From NCBI GenBank assembly GCA_027618995.1, contig JAQCGO010000026.1, positions 1-32,188 on the forward strand: a stretch of 32,188 bases of DNA. Reading direction: 5' to 3'. This DNA is from Pseudomonadota bacterium. Its GTDB lineage: Bacteria; Pseudomonadota; Gammaproteobacteria; Steroidobacterales; Woeseiaceae. The notes under the pieces are model-generated. The model did no database searches, was not told the DNA's origin, and was given only the letters and a program-made list of their open reading frames with translations. This document shows positions 15,154 through 22,631 of this stretch, one piece after another. The position numbers were made by a program, and so were the translations under genes. Each line of letters opens with the position of its first letter. The stretch's first letter is position 1.

Positions 15154-15229
15154 TGGCAGGCCAGGAGGGAATCGAACCCCCAACCTGCGGTTTTGGAGAC
15201 CGCCGCTCTGCCAATTGAGCTACTGGCCT
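15154..15229 (-). tRNA. tRNA-Trp (anticodon CCA)
   Basis: A 76-base cloverleaf is visible. Acceptor arms are AGGCCAG and CTGGCCT, with discriminator G and an encoded CCA. The anticodon loop is CTCCAAA with CCA inside a GGT/ACC-type stem. The TpsiC arm contains GGTTCGATTCC. It lies between tufB and secE, the classical position in gammaproteobacteria. Confidence 0.97.
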
Positions 15230-15301
15230 AATTCATTCTGCCTTTGCACTTAATGACCACTCATGTGCCAGTAGGTGCGCCGCGTACATTTATCTCTTAC
15301 A

Positions 15302-15340
15302 AAGAGGAAAATCCGAGCACGCGACAAGCTAGGCGTGCTC
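15302..15340 (-). terminator. Terminator-like hairpin after tufB
   Basis: On the minus strand GAGCACGC (15340-15333) pairs with GCGTGCTC (15322-15315), a perfect 8-bp stem with a 10-base loop. GGATTTTCC follows. It lies 19 bp after the tufB stop and before tRNA-Trp. The U-tract is short (four), so termination may be partial and would let some transcript reach tRNA-Trp and secE-nusG. Alternatively the stem could be an RNA processing site. Confidence 0.55.
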
Positions 15341-15358
15341 AGCCCCCGTATCTACTTA

Positions 15359-16549
15359 TTACTTGAGTACCTTCGCGACCACACCGGCGCCGACGGTTCG
15401 ACCACCCTCGCGAATTGCGAAACGCAGTCCATCGTCCATCGCGATCGGGTTGATTAACTCAACCACCATCTGCACGTTGTCGCCCGGCATCACCATCTCC
15501 GTGCCTTCCGGCAACTCAACCGCACCCGTTACGTCCGTCGTGCGGAAGTAAAACTGCGGACGATAGCCCTTGAAGAACGGCGTATGACGACCGCCCTCAT
15601 CCTTGGTCAGAATGTAAACCTCTGCCTCGAACTTCGTGTGCGGCGTAATCGATCCCGGCTTCGCCAGTACCTGGCCGCGCTCGACATCCTCGCGCTTCGT
15701 GCCACGCAACAATACGCCCACGTTGTCACCCGCTTCACCACGGTCCAGCAACTTCCGGAACATCTCGACGCCCGTACAGGTCGTCTTCGTCGTGTCACGT
15801 ATGCCCACGATTTCGAGTTCGTCGCCAACGTTTACCACGCCGCGCTCGATTCGACCCGTTACCACCGTGCCACGACCCGAGATAGAGAACACGTCCTCAA
15901 CCGGCATCAGGTAGTCACCGTCGATCGCCCGCTCCGGCATCGGAATGAAACTATCCAACGCCTCGACCAGCTTCACCACGCTCGGCACGCCTATCTCCGA
16001 TGTGTCGCCTTCAAACGCCTTCAGCGCCGAGCCTATGATAATCGGCGTCTTATCGCCCGGAAACTCGTAAACCGACAGAAGATCGCGGATCTCCATCTCC
16101 ACCAGCTCCAGCAGCTCCGCGTCATCCACCTGGTCGGCCTTGTTCATGTACACCACAATGTGCGGAACGCCTACCTGGCGCGCCAGCAGAATGTGCTCGC
16201 GCGTCTGCGGCATCGGGCCATCGGCCGCGCTCACCACCAGAATCGCGCCGTCCATCTGCGCCGCACCCGTGATCATGTTCTTCACATAGTCCGCGTGTCC
16301 CGGGCAGTCCACGTGCGCGTAGTGACGGTTCGTACTCTGGTATTCCACGTGCGCCGTCGAAATCGTGATACCACGGGCCCGCTCTTCCGGCGCCTTGTCG
16401 ATCTGGTCGTAAGCAGATACCTCACCACCGTAAAGATCTGACATACACTTCGTCAGCGCCGCCGTCAGCGTCGTCTTGCCATGGTCTACGTGGCCTATCG
16501 TGCCAACGTTCATGTGTGGTTTCGTTCTTTCAAATTTTGCTTTTGACAT
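15359..16549 (-). CDS. tufB: Elongation factor Tu
   Basis: A 396-residue GTPase carrying aminoacyl-tRNA to the ribosomal A site. G1 is G-H-V-D-H-G-K-T (19-26), followed by [13 protein letters not shown] and N-K-A-D. Domains 2 and 3 are complete, ending A-x-V-L-K. An in-frame ATG exists 8 codons upstream (16573), but the canonical M-S-K-x-K-F-E-R start at 16549, with GAGG just before it, is preferred. The second tuf copy at 1-69 shares exactly this start. It is preceded by tRNA-Thr, -Gly and -Tyr, so it probably lies in one tRNA-tufB transcript. Confidence 0.98.
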   Translation of the reverse strand: MSKAKFERTKPHMNVGTIGHVDHGKTTLTAALTKCMSDLYGGEVSAYDQIDKAPEERARGITISTAHVEYQSTNRHYAHVDCPGHADYVKNMITGAAQMDGAILVVSAADGPMPQTREHILLARQVGVPHIVVYMNKADQVDDAELLELVEMEIRDLLSVYEFPGDKTPIIIGSALKAFEGDTSEIGVPSVVKLVEALDSFIPMPERAIDGDYLMPVEDVFSISGRGTVVTGRIERGVVNVGDELEIVGIRDTTKTTCTGVEMFRKLLDRGEAGDNVGVLLRGTKREDVERGQVLAKPGSITPHTKFEAEVYILTKDEGGRHTPFFKGYRPQFYFRTTDVTGAVELPEGTEMVMPGDNVQMVVELINPIAMDDGLRFAIREGGRTVGAGVVAKVLK

Positions 16550-16603
16550 GAGCCTCTTTCCTGCGTATCTCAAGTTTGTAAAAAATTAAATCAACCATCC
16601 GTC

Positions 16604-16678
<75 letters not shown>

Positions 16679-16714
16679 AATAGCCTTTCAGTTATCGAGC
16701 ACCACACCCATCAA

Positions 16715-16788
16715 TGGAGCGGGTGATGGGAATCGAACCCACATCATCAGCTTGGAAGGCTGAGGTTCTACCGTTGAACTACACCCGC
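16715..16788 (-). tRNA. tRNA-Gly (anticodon TCC)
   Basis: A 74-base cloverleaf with acceptor arms GCGGGTG and CACCCGC, discriminator T and encoded CCA. The anticodon loop is CTTCCAA, giving TCC, which reads GGA/GGG. The T arm contains GGGTTCGATTCCC. It lies 36 bp before tRNA-Thr. The 222 bp between it and tRNA-Tyr hold no gene that I can support. Confidence 0.97.
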
Positions 16789-17010
16789 CTTTGGCCCTTC
16801 AAGCACCTTTTCGAGGCGTGCAAAAATCCTGACAGTCACAATTCACCAAACTGTCTGGATTCCATTAAATCTCTATGTGTCTTCCCCGCCGTAGCGCTGA
16901 CCTCCCAGTCAACCACCCGGCTCCGATTGTGTCTCGCGGCCTTCGAAACAACGAGATTGCCTGCTGCTGCTATACTCGCTCTCGGCCTACTCTCCGCCGA
17001 ACTTTTAGTT

Positions 17011-17096
17011 TGGTGGAGGGGGTAGGATTCGAACCTACGTAGGCATTAGCCAGCAGATTTACAGTCTGCCCTCGTTGGCCGCTTGAGTACCCCTCC
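17011..17096 (-). tRNA. tRNA-Tyr (anticodon GTA)
   Basis: An 86-base class II tRNA with a long variable arm. Acceptor arms are GGAGGGG and CCCCTCC, with discriminator A and encoded CCA. The anticodon loop CTGTAAA gives GTA. The T arm contains AGGTTCGAATCCT. It is the first gene of the tRNA-tufB unit and lies just downstream of the promoter at 17114-17142. Confidence 0.97.
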
Positions 17097-17113
17097 GCGG
17101 ACACAAGCCGGGT

Positions 17114-17142
17114 ATTGTCTAATCCTACCGTCCGAGTGTCAA
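17114..17142 (-). promoter_or_regulatory. Sigma70-type promoter for the tRNA-tufB unit
   Basis: On the minus strand a perfect -35 TTGACA (17142-17137) is separated by 17 bases from GACAAT (17119-17114), which keeps 4 of 6 consensus -10 bases. The following bases, ACCCGGC, are GC-rich, as in promoters under stringent ppGpp control. Transcription would begin about 10 bases before tRNA-Tyr. The position ahead of tRNA-Tyr/Gly/Thr-tufB supports the call. Confidence 0.75.
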
Positions 17143-17161
17143 CAGCCAAGCCACTGATTTT

Positions 17162-17668
17162 TTAGTTTTTACAGCACCAGTGCCAGGGTTCGTAGCTGAT
17201 GCCCCAGACGTTGTCTCGCGGGTAACTCATCGTAAAACCGAAATCGGCCCCGCGGCGTTGCAACCAGCCAAAGGCAGCCGTCGTTTCAAAGTCTTCGGTC
17301 AGCGGCCTCGACCCGGGGGTGGCGATATCGACCGCGCGACCCGTGTGGTGCTCGCTGAAACCCGGCGCCGCATTGACTTTGAGAATATCGGCGATCATTT
17401 GTCCGGCGCTGATTTTGTTGCGAATCAACGCGGCTTGATAATCGACGCTGCGAAATCCCGAAACCACAAGCAAGACAATGTTTTCACTGGCCGCCGCCCT
17501 GACCATGGCGCCCCACCGCCCCGCCGTTACTGGCGTCAGGCGCTGCATCCGCCCGACGAGGTTGGGCCCAACGTCGACCAACTCCTCCGCCTCGTCAAAC
17601 AATGGCTGGCCCGTCGCCTGACCGTAGTCAGACCGGATGCCGAGTTCCTGATGAAGTTCGCGTAGCAT
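17162..17668 (-). CDS. M15-family D-alanyl-D-alanine carboxypeptidase (VanY-like)
   Basis: A 168-residue predicted zinc peptidase of the D-Ala-D-Ala carboxypeptidase type, which trims peptidoglycan stem peptides. The M15 signature S-E-H-H-T-G-R-A-V-D is at 105-114 (zinc ligands His107 and Asp114) and E-P-W-H is at 160-163 (catalytic Glu160, ligand His163). The G-F-R-S-x-x-Y-Q motif at 71-78 also fits. No signal peptide is visible at the ATG chosen (17668), and no clear ribosome binding site precedes it. Either the protein is cytoplasmic or exported by other means, or the start is elsewhere. It is divergent from cmoA with 39 bp between them. Substrate is inferred from the family only. Confidence 0.85.
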   Translation of the reverse strand: MLRELHQELGIRSDYGQATGQPLFDEAEELVDVGPNLVGRMQRLTPVTAGRWGAMVRAAASENIVLLVVSGFRSVDYQAALIRNKISAGQMIADILKVNAAPGFSEHHTGRAVDIATPGSRPLTEDFETTAAFGWLQRRGADFGFTMSYPRDNVWGISYEPWHWCCKN

Positions 17669-17707
17669 AAGCGGCGGGATTGTCCCATATCCGCCACTAC
17701 AACGACC

Positions 17708-18439
17708 ATGAGCAAAGACACGATTTACGCGACCGCCGAGGACGCCGACAAACCGTTCACCTTCAACCAGGCCGTCGCCGACGTGTTCCCGGACATGCTG
17801 CAGCGCTCGATTCCCGGTTACGCCGCATCCATTGAGGCCATTGGTTCATTGGCCGCCCGCTATGTGACTCCAGGGTCCACCTGTTATGACCTCGGCTGCT
17901 CCCTTGGCGCTGCAACGCTGGCCATGCGTTTCGCGATCAAGATGCCCGGCTGCAGAATCATCGCCGTCGACAATGCGCCGGCAATGGTCAGGCGCTGTAA
18001 TGAGGTCCTTGCGGCCGCCGAAAATCCGGGCGCCACAGTGGTCGAAGTCTGCCACGCGGATATCCGGGACATCGAGATAGCCGACGCATCCATGGTCGTC
18101 ATGAACTACACGTTGCAATTTCTCGGTATTGCTGCACGCGACGCGATCATTGCGAAAATTCACGCTGGCATGTTGCCCGGCGGCTTGTTCCTGCTGTCGG
18201 AGAAGGTTGTCGACGAAGACCCGCACATGGAAGAACTGCTGGTCGATCTGCATCACGAGCACAAGCGGCGCAATGACTACAGCCAGCTGGAGATCAGCCG
18301 CAAGCGCGCGGCGCTGGAGAACGTGCTGGTTCCCGAAAGCGTGGCGGCGCATCGGACGCGTCTGGCCCAGGCAGGATTTGTACACAGTGGCGTCTGGCTG
18401 CGTTACTTCAATTTTGTGTCGATCGTCGCGATCAAGTAA
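17708..18439 (+). CDS. cmoA: Carboxy-S-adenosyl-L-methionine synthase CmoA
   Basis: A 243-residue enzyme that makes carboxy-SAM from SAM and prephenate for the cmo5U34 wobble modification of tRNA. It shows F-x-F-N-x-x-V-A-x-V-F-P-D-M-x-x-R-S-x-P-G-Y near the N-terminus, the SAM loop Y-D-L-G-C-S-L-G (about 60-67), N-Y-T-L-Q-F in the middle, and K-R-x-A-L-E-N-V-L near the end. All are CmoA signatures that separate it from ordinary methyltransferases. Length matches the E. coli protein (247 residues). cmoB begins 2 bp after its stop, so the two form a coupled operon. Confidence 0.97.
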   Translation: MSKDTIYATAEDADKPFTFNQAVADVFPDMLQRSIPGYAASIEAIGSLAARYVTPGSTCYDLGCSLGAATLAMRFAIKMPGCRIIAVDNAPAMVRRCNEVLAAAENPGATVVEVCHADIRDIEIADASMVVMNYTLQFLGIAARDAIIAKIHAGMLPGGLFLLSEKVVDEDPHMEELLVDLHHEHKRRNDYSQLEISRKRAALENVLVPESVAAHRTRLAQAGFVHSGVWLRYFNFVSIVAIK

Positions 18440-18441
18440 CG

Positions 18442-19356
18442 ATGATTGATTTCGACGCCTTGTGGCGCCACCTGAGCGACACCGGTATGGGCCACTGGCG
18501 AGCCGCGACCGAAGATCTGCTCCGAACTCGCCTCAGTGATGCGGCACATGGTGATTTTCGAACCTGGCGCACTGCGATCGAAACCCTGCAATCCTGTGCT
18601 CCCGGGCAAACAGACCAAATCCGGCAAGCGTTGCTGTCACTCGCACCGTGGCGCAAGGGACCGTTCGAACTTGCAGGCATCTCGATCGACAGCGAGTGGC
18701 GGAGCGATCTCAAGTGGGCACGACTGGATAAGGCCATCGCGCCGCTGGCCGGTCGCAAGGTACTGGATGTGGGCTGCGGCAATGGCTATTACGCGCTGCG
18801 GATGCACGCGGCCGGTGCGCACACCGTGATTGGCGTGGACCCGAGCTTGCTCTATGTCATGCAATTCCTTGCAGTCAGTCTTTTTCAGCCGACAACAAAC
18901 GTCTTTGTATTGCCGTTGCGTGGCGAAGAGTTGCCGCAGGATGAACGGCAGTTCGACACCTGTTTCTCGATGGGCGTTCTCTATCACCAGCGCACACCAT
19001 TGCAACACCTGCGGCAATTGCAGGGAATGCTGCGGTCAGCCGGCCAGCTGGTGCTCGAGACGATCGTAATGCCCGGCGACGAGCCGGCCGTTTTTACGCC
19101 ACCCGACCGTTACGCCCGCATGCGCAATGTCTGGCAGTTGCCCACCATTGCCGAGCTCACCGGCTGGTTCGAACAGACCGGTTACACCGACATCAGGTTG
19201 ATCGATGTGTCGATAACCACGGTCGAGGAACAGCGTACGACCAAATGGATGTCGTTCGAATCCCTGGCCGAAGTACTGGATCCGGTCGACCCACGCAGGA
19301 CCGTAGAGGGATGGCCGGCGCCACGCAGGGCCATTGTTCTTGCCAATGCACCCTAG
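18442..19356 (+). CDS. cmoB: tRNA U34 carboxymethyltransferase CmoB
   Basis: A 304-residue enzyme that transfers the carboxymethyl group of carboxy-SAM to 5-hydroxyuridine-34 of tRNA, giving 5-oxyacetyluridine. The family region G-I-x-I-D-S-E-W-R-S-D-x-K-W-x-R precedes the SAM-binding V-L-D-V-G-C-G-N-G-Y-Y and the V-I-G-V-D-P loop. S-M-G-V-L-Y-H, typical of CmoB, follows. It is about 20 residues shorter than E. coli CmoB (323), with the difference at the N-terminus. The start lies 2 bp after cmoA. Confidence 0.97.
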   Translation: MIDFDALWRHLSDTGMGHWRAATEDLLRTRLSDAAHGDFRTWRTAIETLQSCAPGQTDQIRQALLSLAPWRKGPFELAGISIDSEWRSDLKWARLDKAIAPLAGRKVLDVGCGNGYYALRMHAAGAHTVIGVDPSLLYVMQFLAVSLFQPTTNVFVLPLRGEELPQDERQFDTCFSMGVLYHQRTPLQHLRQLQGMLRSAGQLVLETIVMPGDEPAVFTPPDRYARMRNVWQLPTIAELTGWFEQTGYTDIRLIDVSITTVEEQRTTKWMSFESLAEVLDPVDPRRTVEGWPAPRRAIVLANAP

Positions 19357-19396
19357 CTTCATTAGATTCTGTCATGACTGAACTACAGGAAAGCTG

Positions 19397-19921
19397 ATGC
19401 AGCTGTCACCGGCCGTTGAGAAATACGTCCTGCACTGGGGTGAGATGGGAACCCGTTGGGGCACCAACCGCACGGTCGCGCAAATTCAGGCCTTGCTCTA
19501 CCTGTCACCTGTACCGCTGCGTGCGGACCAGATTGTCGAGGCACTGTCAGTCGCGCGATCGAACGTCAGCACGAGTATTCGCGAATTACAAAGCTATGGG
19601 CTCGTGCGCATGACGCATGTGCTCGGCGACCGGCGTGACTATTTTGAGTCCTTGCACGATGTCTGGGAACTGTTTCGCGTCATTATTGAGCAGCGCAAGC
19701 AGCGCGAACTCAACCCCACGCTGTCCATGCTGCGAACGACGGCCAAAGAGGTTCTCGAAGAAAAAGGTACGGACCCGATAACCAAGCAACGCATTCAGAA
19801 CATGCTCGCTTTCGTGACGACGACCAACGACTGGTATGAGCAAATTCGTGAAATCCCGACGCCAACATTGACCAAGTTGATGCGACTCGGCAGCAAGATT
19901 ACGAAACTCGTAAAACGCTAG
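19397..19921 (+). CDS. GbsR/MarR-type winged-helix transcriptional regulator
   Basis: A 174-residue regulator of the GbsR type. The N-terminus (E-K-Y-V-L-H-W-G-E-M-G-T-R-W-G-x-N-R-T-V-A-Q-I-Q-A-L-L-Y-L) and the helix-turn-helix at about 38-62 (A-D-Q-I-V-E-A-L-S-V-A-R-S-N-V-S-T-S-I-R-E-L) match the family, followed by the wing D-R-R-D-Y-F. The second half is helical and probably dimerises. GGAAAG 6-8 bases before the ATG at 19397 supports the start. GbsR proteins control osmoprotectant genes in Bacillus, but no such genes are nearby and the target here is unknown. It is convergent with the cupin lipoprotein gene, 6 bp away. Confidence 0.85.
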   Translation: MQLSPAVEKYVLHWGEMGTRWGTNRTVAQIQALLYLSPVPLRADQIVEALSVARSNVSTSIRELQSYGLVRMTHVLGDRRDYFESLHDVWELFRVIIEQRKQRELNPTLSMLRTTAKEVLEEKGTDPITKQRIQNMLAFVTTTNDWYEQIREIPTPTLTKLMRLGSKITKLVKR

Positions 19922-19927
19922 GCGCGA

Positions 19928-20722
19928 TTACTCCAGCCCGCATTCAACGTCGAGGTTCGTGGTTGATTCACTCTGACGGCGCAGAAACCATGTGGACTCC
20001 TGAATCGCGGCAGCGGCCGGCCCACCGTGAACTGCGTCGACAGGGCGACCAAAATAGCCGCCCGGCAGGTAGATATCCGTGTACGGCTCCCCGGCAACGC
20101 ATTCGCTGTCCTGAAACTGCCCCGATACGAGATAGCCCTCGAGCATGGCCGACGAGGATTGCCAGGGAATCTCCGCATCGGGTTCGTAGCGCACTAACCA
20201 GGTACGCTCCCCACTCCCTGGATCCATGCGCAGCTCCTTTTCGAAAATGCCGATCGAATCGGTCGCTCGCCAATCGACCAGTCCGCTATCGAGAATGATT
20301 GGGGACCTGATCTGCGCCTTGACGTCGGGATCACCGAGGAAGTACAGGATGGTTGCGCCAGATTCCGCTTCCAAATTGAAACCGAGCGAGCGCGGCGGAG
20401 TGTAGGCGTAGCCGCCGGCCGTCAGGGCGATATCGGCGAGTTTGAGTTCACCCGAGACGACGAAAATTTCGAGCGACTTGCCCGGCGCTCCGCCGGTCGT
20501 TCCGGACCAGGATTCGGGCAGGTCAATCCGGTTACTCGCACTACGCGTCCGTATGTCGCTTGCGTACTCTTTGGCACGTACGCCCGGCATAGTCACCAGG
20601 AACAGGTCCGGAAGTTCATCCGAGATAACAAAAGCGGGATATGCGGGCGGCTCACGTCCGGAGGCACAACCAACACCGAGGGCGGCAATTGTCAGACCGA
20701 TCAGAATTTTGAACCTGTTCAT
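19928..20722 (-). CDS. Predicted lipoprotein with two cupin-like halves
   Basis: A 264-residue protein with a short basic start, a hydrophobic core (about residues 5-16) and G-V-G-C with Cys19. This looks like a lipoprotein signal, though Gly at -3 is not typical. The mature part has two similar beta-rich segments: one around 88-130 (L-E-I-F-V-V-S-G-E-L, then G-G-Y-A-Y-T-P-P) and one around 195-250 (L-E-G-Y-L-V-S-G-Q-F, then Y-L-P-G-G-Y-F-G-R-P). That pattern recalls bicupin DUF4437/ChrR-like folds. The histidines that bind metal in classical cupins are missing, so catalysis is doubtful. A terminator and structured leader lie directly upstream. I do not recognise a specific function. Confidence 0.65.
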   Translation of the reverse strand: MNRFKILIGLTIAALGVGCASGREPPAYPAFVISDELPDLFLVTMPGVRAKEYASDIRTRSASNRIDLPESWSGTTGGAPGKSLEIFVVSGELKLADIALTAGGYAYTPPRSLGFNLEAESGATILYFLGDPDVKAQIRSPIILDSGLVDWRATDSIGIFEKELRMDPGSGERTWLVRYEPDAEIPWQSSSAMLEGYLVSGQFQDSECVAGEPYTDIYLPGGYFGRPVDAVHGGPAAAAIQESTWFLRRQSESTTNLDVECGLE

Positions 20723-20754
20723 TGGCCACCAGCGAATTTCAATTTATCGTCCAG

Positions 20755-20782
20755 AAAAAAGCCGCCCAGAAATCTGGGCGGC
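20755..20782 (-). terminator. Strong intrinsic terminator upstream of the cupin lipoprotein gene
   Basis: On the minus strand GCCGCCCAGA (20782-20773) and TCTGGGCGGC (20770-20761) form a perfect 10-bp inverted repeat, in practice a 9-bp stem with an ATTT loop. TTTTTT follows immediately (20760-20755). It would stop minus-strand transcripts only about 33 bases before the lipoprotein start codon at 20722. No protein gene on that strand ends just upstream, so it must end either a small RNA or a regulated leader. Confidence 0.85.
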
Positions 20783-20901
20783 ATAACAAGCAAAGACGTA
20801 TCTGGCCGATAACGAACCGCGTACGAATGGGGCGAAAATCCGTATTGCGTCGCTGTTCTGCGGTTTCGTTGTCAAGTTGACGGTTCGCTTCTCTGACGGC
20901 C
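20783..20901 (-). ncRNA. Candidate structured leader or small RNA ending at the terminator
   Basis: On the minus strand GGCCG (20901-20897) can pair with CGGCC (20808-20804). Just inside it AGCGAACCG (20889-20881) can pair with CGGTTCGTT (20819-20811), 9 bp with one G-U. These enclose a domain of about 98 bases that ends 21 bases before the terminator. Bases 20807-20800 (GGCCAGAT) resemble the 5' arm of the terminator (GCCCAGAT). They could pair with its 3' arm, so closing the domain would favour termination. This is the layout of a riboswitch or attenuator. The folding is by eye, the ligand is unknown, and no promoter was identified. It matches no RNA family I can name. Confidence 0.4.
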
Positions 20902-21152
20902 GTATCAAGTCACGCAGGTAACTGGATACCAAAAGCTACGTGCTGAGAGGAAGCACGTGATGCCTGCCGACCAATCATGCGTCTTGCATGGCGCACCGCC
21001 TACTTTGCCTTCTACATCTCATCTCCGTGCGTACCGAATCGGTACGGTCGGAGATGCTACTACATCTGGTAGTGGAAGGCGAATGATCCACAACATATGG
21101 TTGTATCATCGTCAAGCGGGTAGCATACTGCTGAATCCGGTGTGGAGTCGAT
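20902..21152. other. Gene-free stretch with several hairpins upstream of the SLC13 permease
   Basis: No convincing gene is present. Inverted repeats include ACGTGCT/AGCACGT (20938-20944 with 20952-20958), CATGC/GCATG (near 20975-20990), and a long stem CATCTCCG/CGGAGATG (21020-21027 with 21049-21056) enclosing GTACCG/CGGTAC. Another pairs ATGAT+ACAAC with GTTGT+ATCAT (about 21083-21109). The last 40 bases hold the GGAG ribosome binding site of the permease. TATCAT at about 21105-21110 could be its -10 box, but no good -35 is present. The hairpins may belong to leaders of either flanking gene or to a repeat family. Confidence 0.5.
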
Positions 21153-22622
21153 GTGAACGAAGACAATTTCATTGCCGGTCGCGCACGCCACCAACAAGTC
21201 GGCCTGTTGCTGGGGCCGCTGCTCGCGACCATCATGTTGCTGAGCGACCCGCCAGCAGGAATGGGCGACGCGGCCTGGCTCACAGCGGCAATGGGCGTTC
21301 TTATGGCTGTGTGGTGGGCGAGTGAGGCACTACCCATTGCGGTAACCGCTCTTTTGCCGGTCATCGCCTTCCCGCTCCTGCAGCTGGCCAACCCCACCCA
21401 GCTCGCCGAGGCCTACGGCAACAACGTGTTGTTCCTGTTCCTGGGCGGATTCATCGTCGCCTTCGCCATGCAGCGCTGGAATCTGCATCGTCGCATCGCA
21501 CTGAACGTCCTGCAGGTAGTCGGTGGCAATGGCCGATCGCTGGTGGGCGGCTTCATGCTCGCCAGTGCGATTATCAGCATGTGGGTCATGAATACGTCGA
21601 CGACCATGATGATGCTGCCAATCGCTGTGTCCATCATCATGGTAATTCACAATACCGTCGGCAGTCTCGACAAAAAAGGGCGTGATGATTTTCAGGTCGC
21701 ACTATTGCTAGGTGTCGCCTACGCTTCCACGATTGGTGGCATGGCGACGCTCGTCGGCACAGCGCCAAACGCCATGCTGGTGGCATTCATGCAGGAAACC
21801 TACGGCACGCGAATCGACTTCGCGCGCTGGATGATGGTTGGCCTGCCACTTGCGGCAGTCATGTTGCCACTAACCTGGCTGGCGCTGACTCGCCTCGTCT
21901 TCAAGGTTGATTTTCAAACCTCGGCAGAAGGCCTCGCCGAACTGCGGCGACTTCATGAAGAGATTGGCGTAATGACGACGGCCGAAAAACGCGTCGCGAT
22001 CGTGTTCGGGGTGATGGCGCTCTGCTGGATAACTCGTCCTTTGCTGGCGAAACTGCCAGGGCTCGGCTCTTTGGAGGACTCTGTCATCGCCATGCTGGGC
22101 GCCATCGCGCTCTTTTTAGTCCCGAGTGGCGAAAAGTCAGATCCATTGCTGATCCGCTGGAAATACGCAGAACAATTGCCCTGGGGAGTACTGATACTGT
22201 TCGGCGGCGGACTCGCGCTGGCCGGGGCCGTCAGTCGCACCGGTCTGGCCGAGTGGCTCGGGGTCAGCCTCCAGGCCGTAGGCACGCTGCCGCTGCTTGC
22301 GATCGTCCTCATAGCCACGACGCTGATCATTTTTCTCACCGAATTGACCAGCAACGTCGCCACCGCCGCGACTTTTTTGCCGGTCGTTGGCGCGGTCGCC
22401 ATTGAAGCCGGCATCGACCCGATCGTGCTCACTGTACCGGTGACCTTCGCTGCGAGCTGTGCCTTCATGTTGCCGATTGCGACGCCACCGAATGCGATCG
22501 TTTTCGGCTCCGGGTTGTTGACCATTCCAAAAATGATGAAGGTAGGGTTTGTACTCAACCTCGCCGGCATTGTTGTCATAACGGTCGCGGCAATGACGCT
22601 CGCGCCGCGCGTTTTCGGTTGA
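21153..22622 (+). CDS. SLC13 (DASS) family sodium/anion symporter
   Basis: A 489-residue inner-membrane carrier of the divalent anion:sodium symporter family, which takes up dicarboxylates or sulfate. About 11-12 membrane segments are visible, with two re-entrant motifs: N-T-S-T-T-M-M-M-L-P-I-A in the first half and T-E-L-T-S-N-V-A-T-A-A-T-F-L-P in the second. The latter corresponds to the Ser-Asn-Thr sodium and substrate site, with Val replacing Thr. G-T-A-P-N-A and A-T-P-P-N-A-I-V-F-G-S-G follow as in the family. The start is GTG at 21153, with GGAG 5 bases upstream. Substrate cannot be told from sequence alone. The PPOX gene begins 9 bp after its stop. Confidence 0.9.
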   Translation: MNEDNFIAGRARHQQVGLLLGPLLATIMLLSDPPAGMGDAAWLTAAMGVLMAVWWASEALPIAVTALLPVIAFPLLQLANPTQLAEAYGNNVLFLFLGGFIVAFAMQRWNLHRRIALNVLQVVGGNGRSLVGGFMLASAIISMWVMNTSTTMMMLPIAVSIIMVIHNTVGSLDKKGRDDFQVALLLGVAYASTIGGMATLVGTAPNAMLVAFMQETYGTRIDFARWMMVGLPLAAVMLPLTWLALTRLVFKVDFQTSAEGLAELRRLHEEIGVMTTAEKRVAIVFGVMALCWITRPLLAKLPGLGSLEDSVIAMLGAIALFLVPSGEKSDPLLIRWKYAEQLPWGVLILFGGGLALAGAVSRTGLAEWLGVSLQAVGTLPLLAIVLIATTLIIFLTELTSNVATAATFLPVVGAVAIEAGIDPIVLTVPVTFAASCAFMLPIATPPNAIVFGSGLLTIPKMMKVGFVLNLAGIVVITVAAMTLAPRVFG

Positions 22623-22631
22623 GGCCTGAAT

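Noticed and set aside
16714-17025. Plus-strand frame over tRNA-Gly
   Set aside because: It is a translation of the antisense tRNA and the tRNA spacer.
20755-20901. 6S RNA, tmRNA, SRP RNA or RNase P RNA
   Set aside because: None of their conserved cores or the usual neighbouring genes are visible; only a generic closed domain plus terminator is seen.
20744-20932. 62-codon minus-strand frame running through the terminator
   Set aside because: It reads across the perfect terminator stem and U-run and has no ribosome binding site, so it is unlikely to be a real small protein.
20957-21325. Plus-strand frame across the hairpin cluster into the permease gene
   Set aside because: It overlaps the permease start in another frame and its sequence is made up of the inverted repeats.
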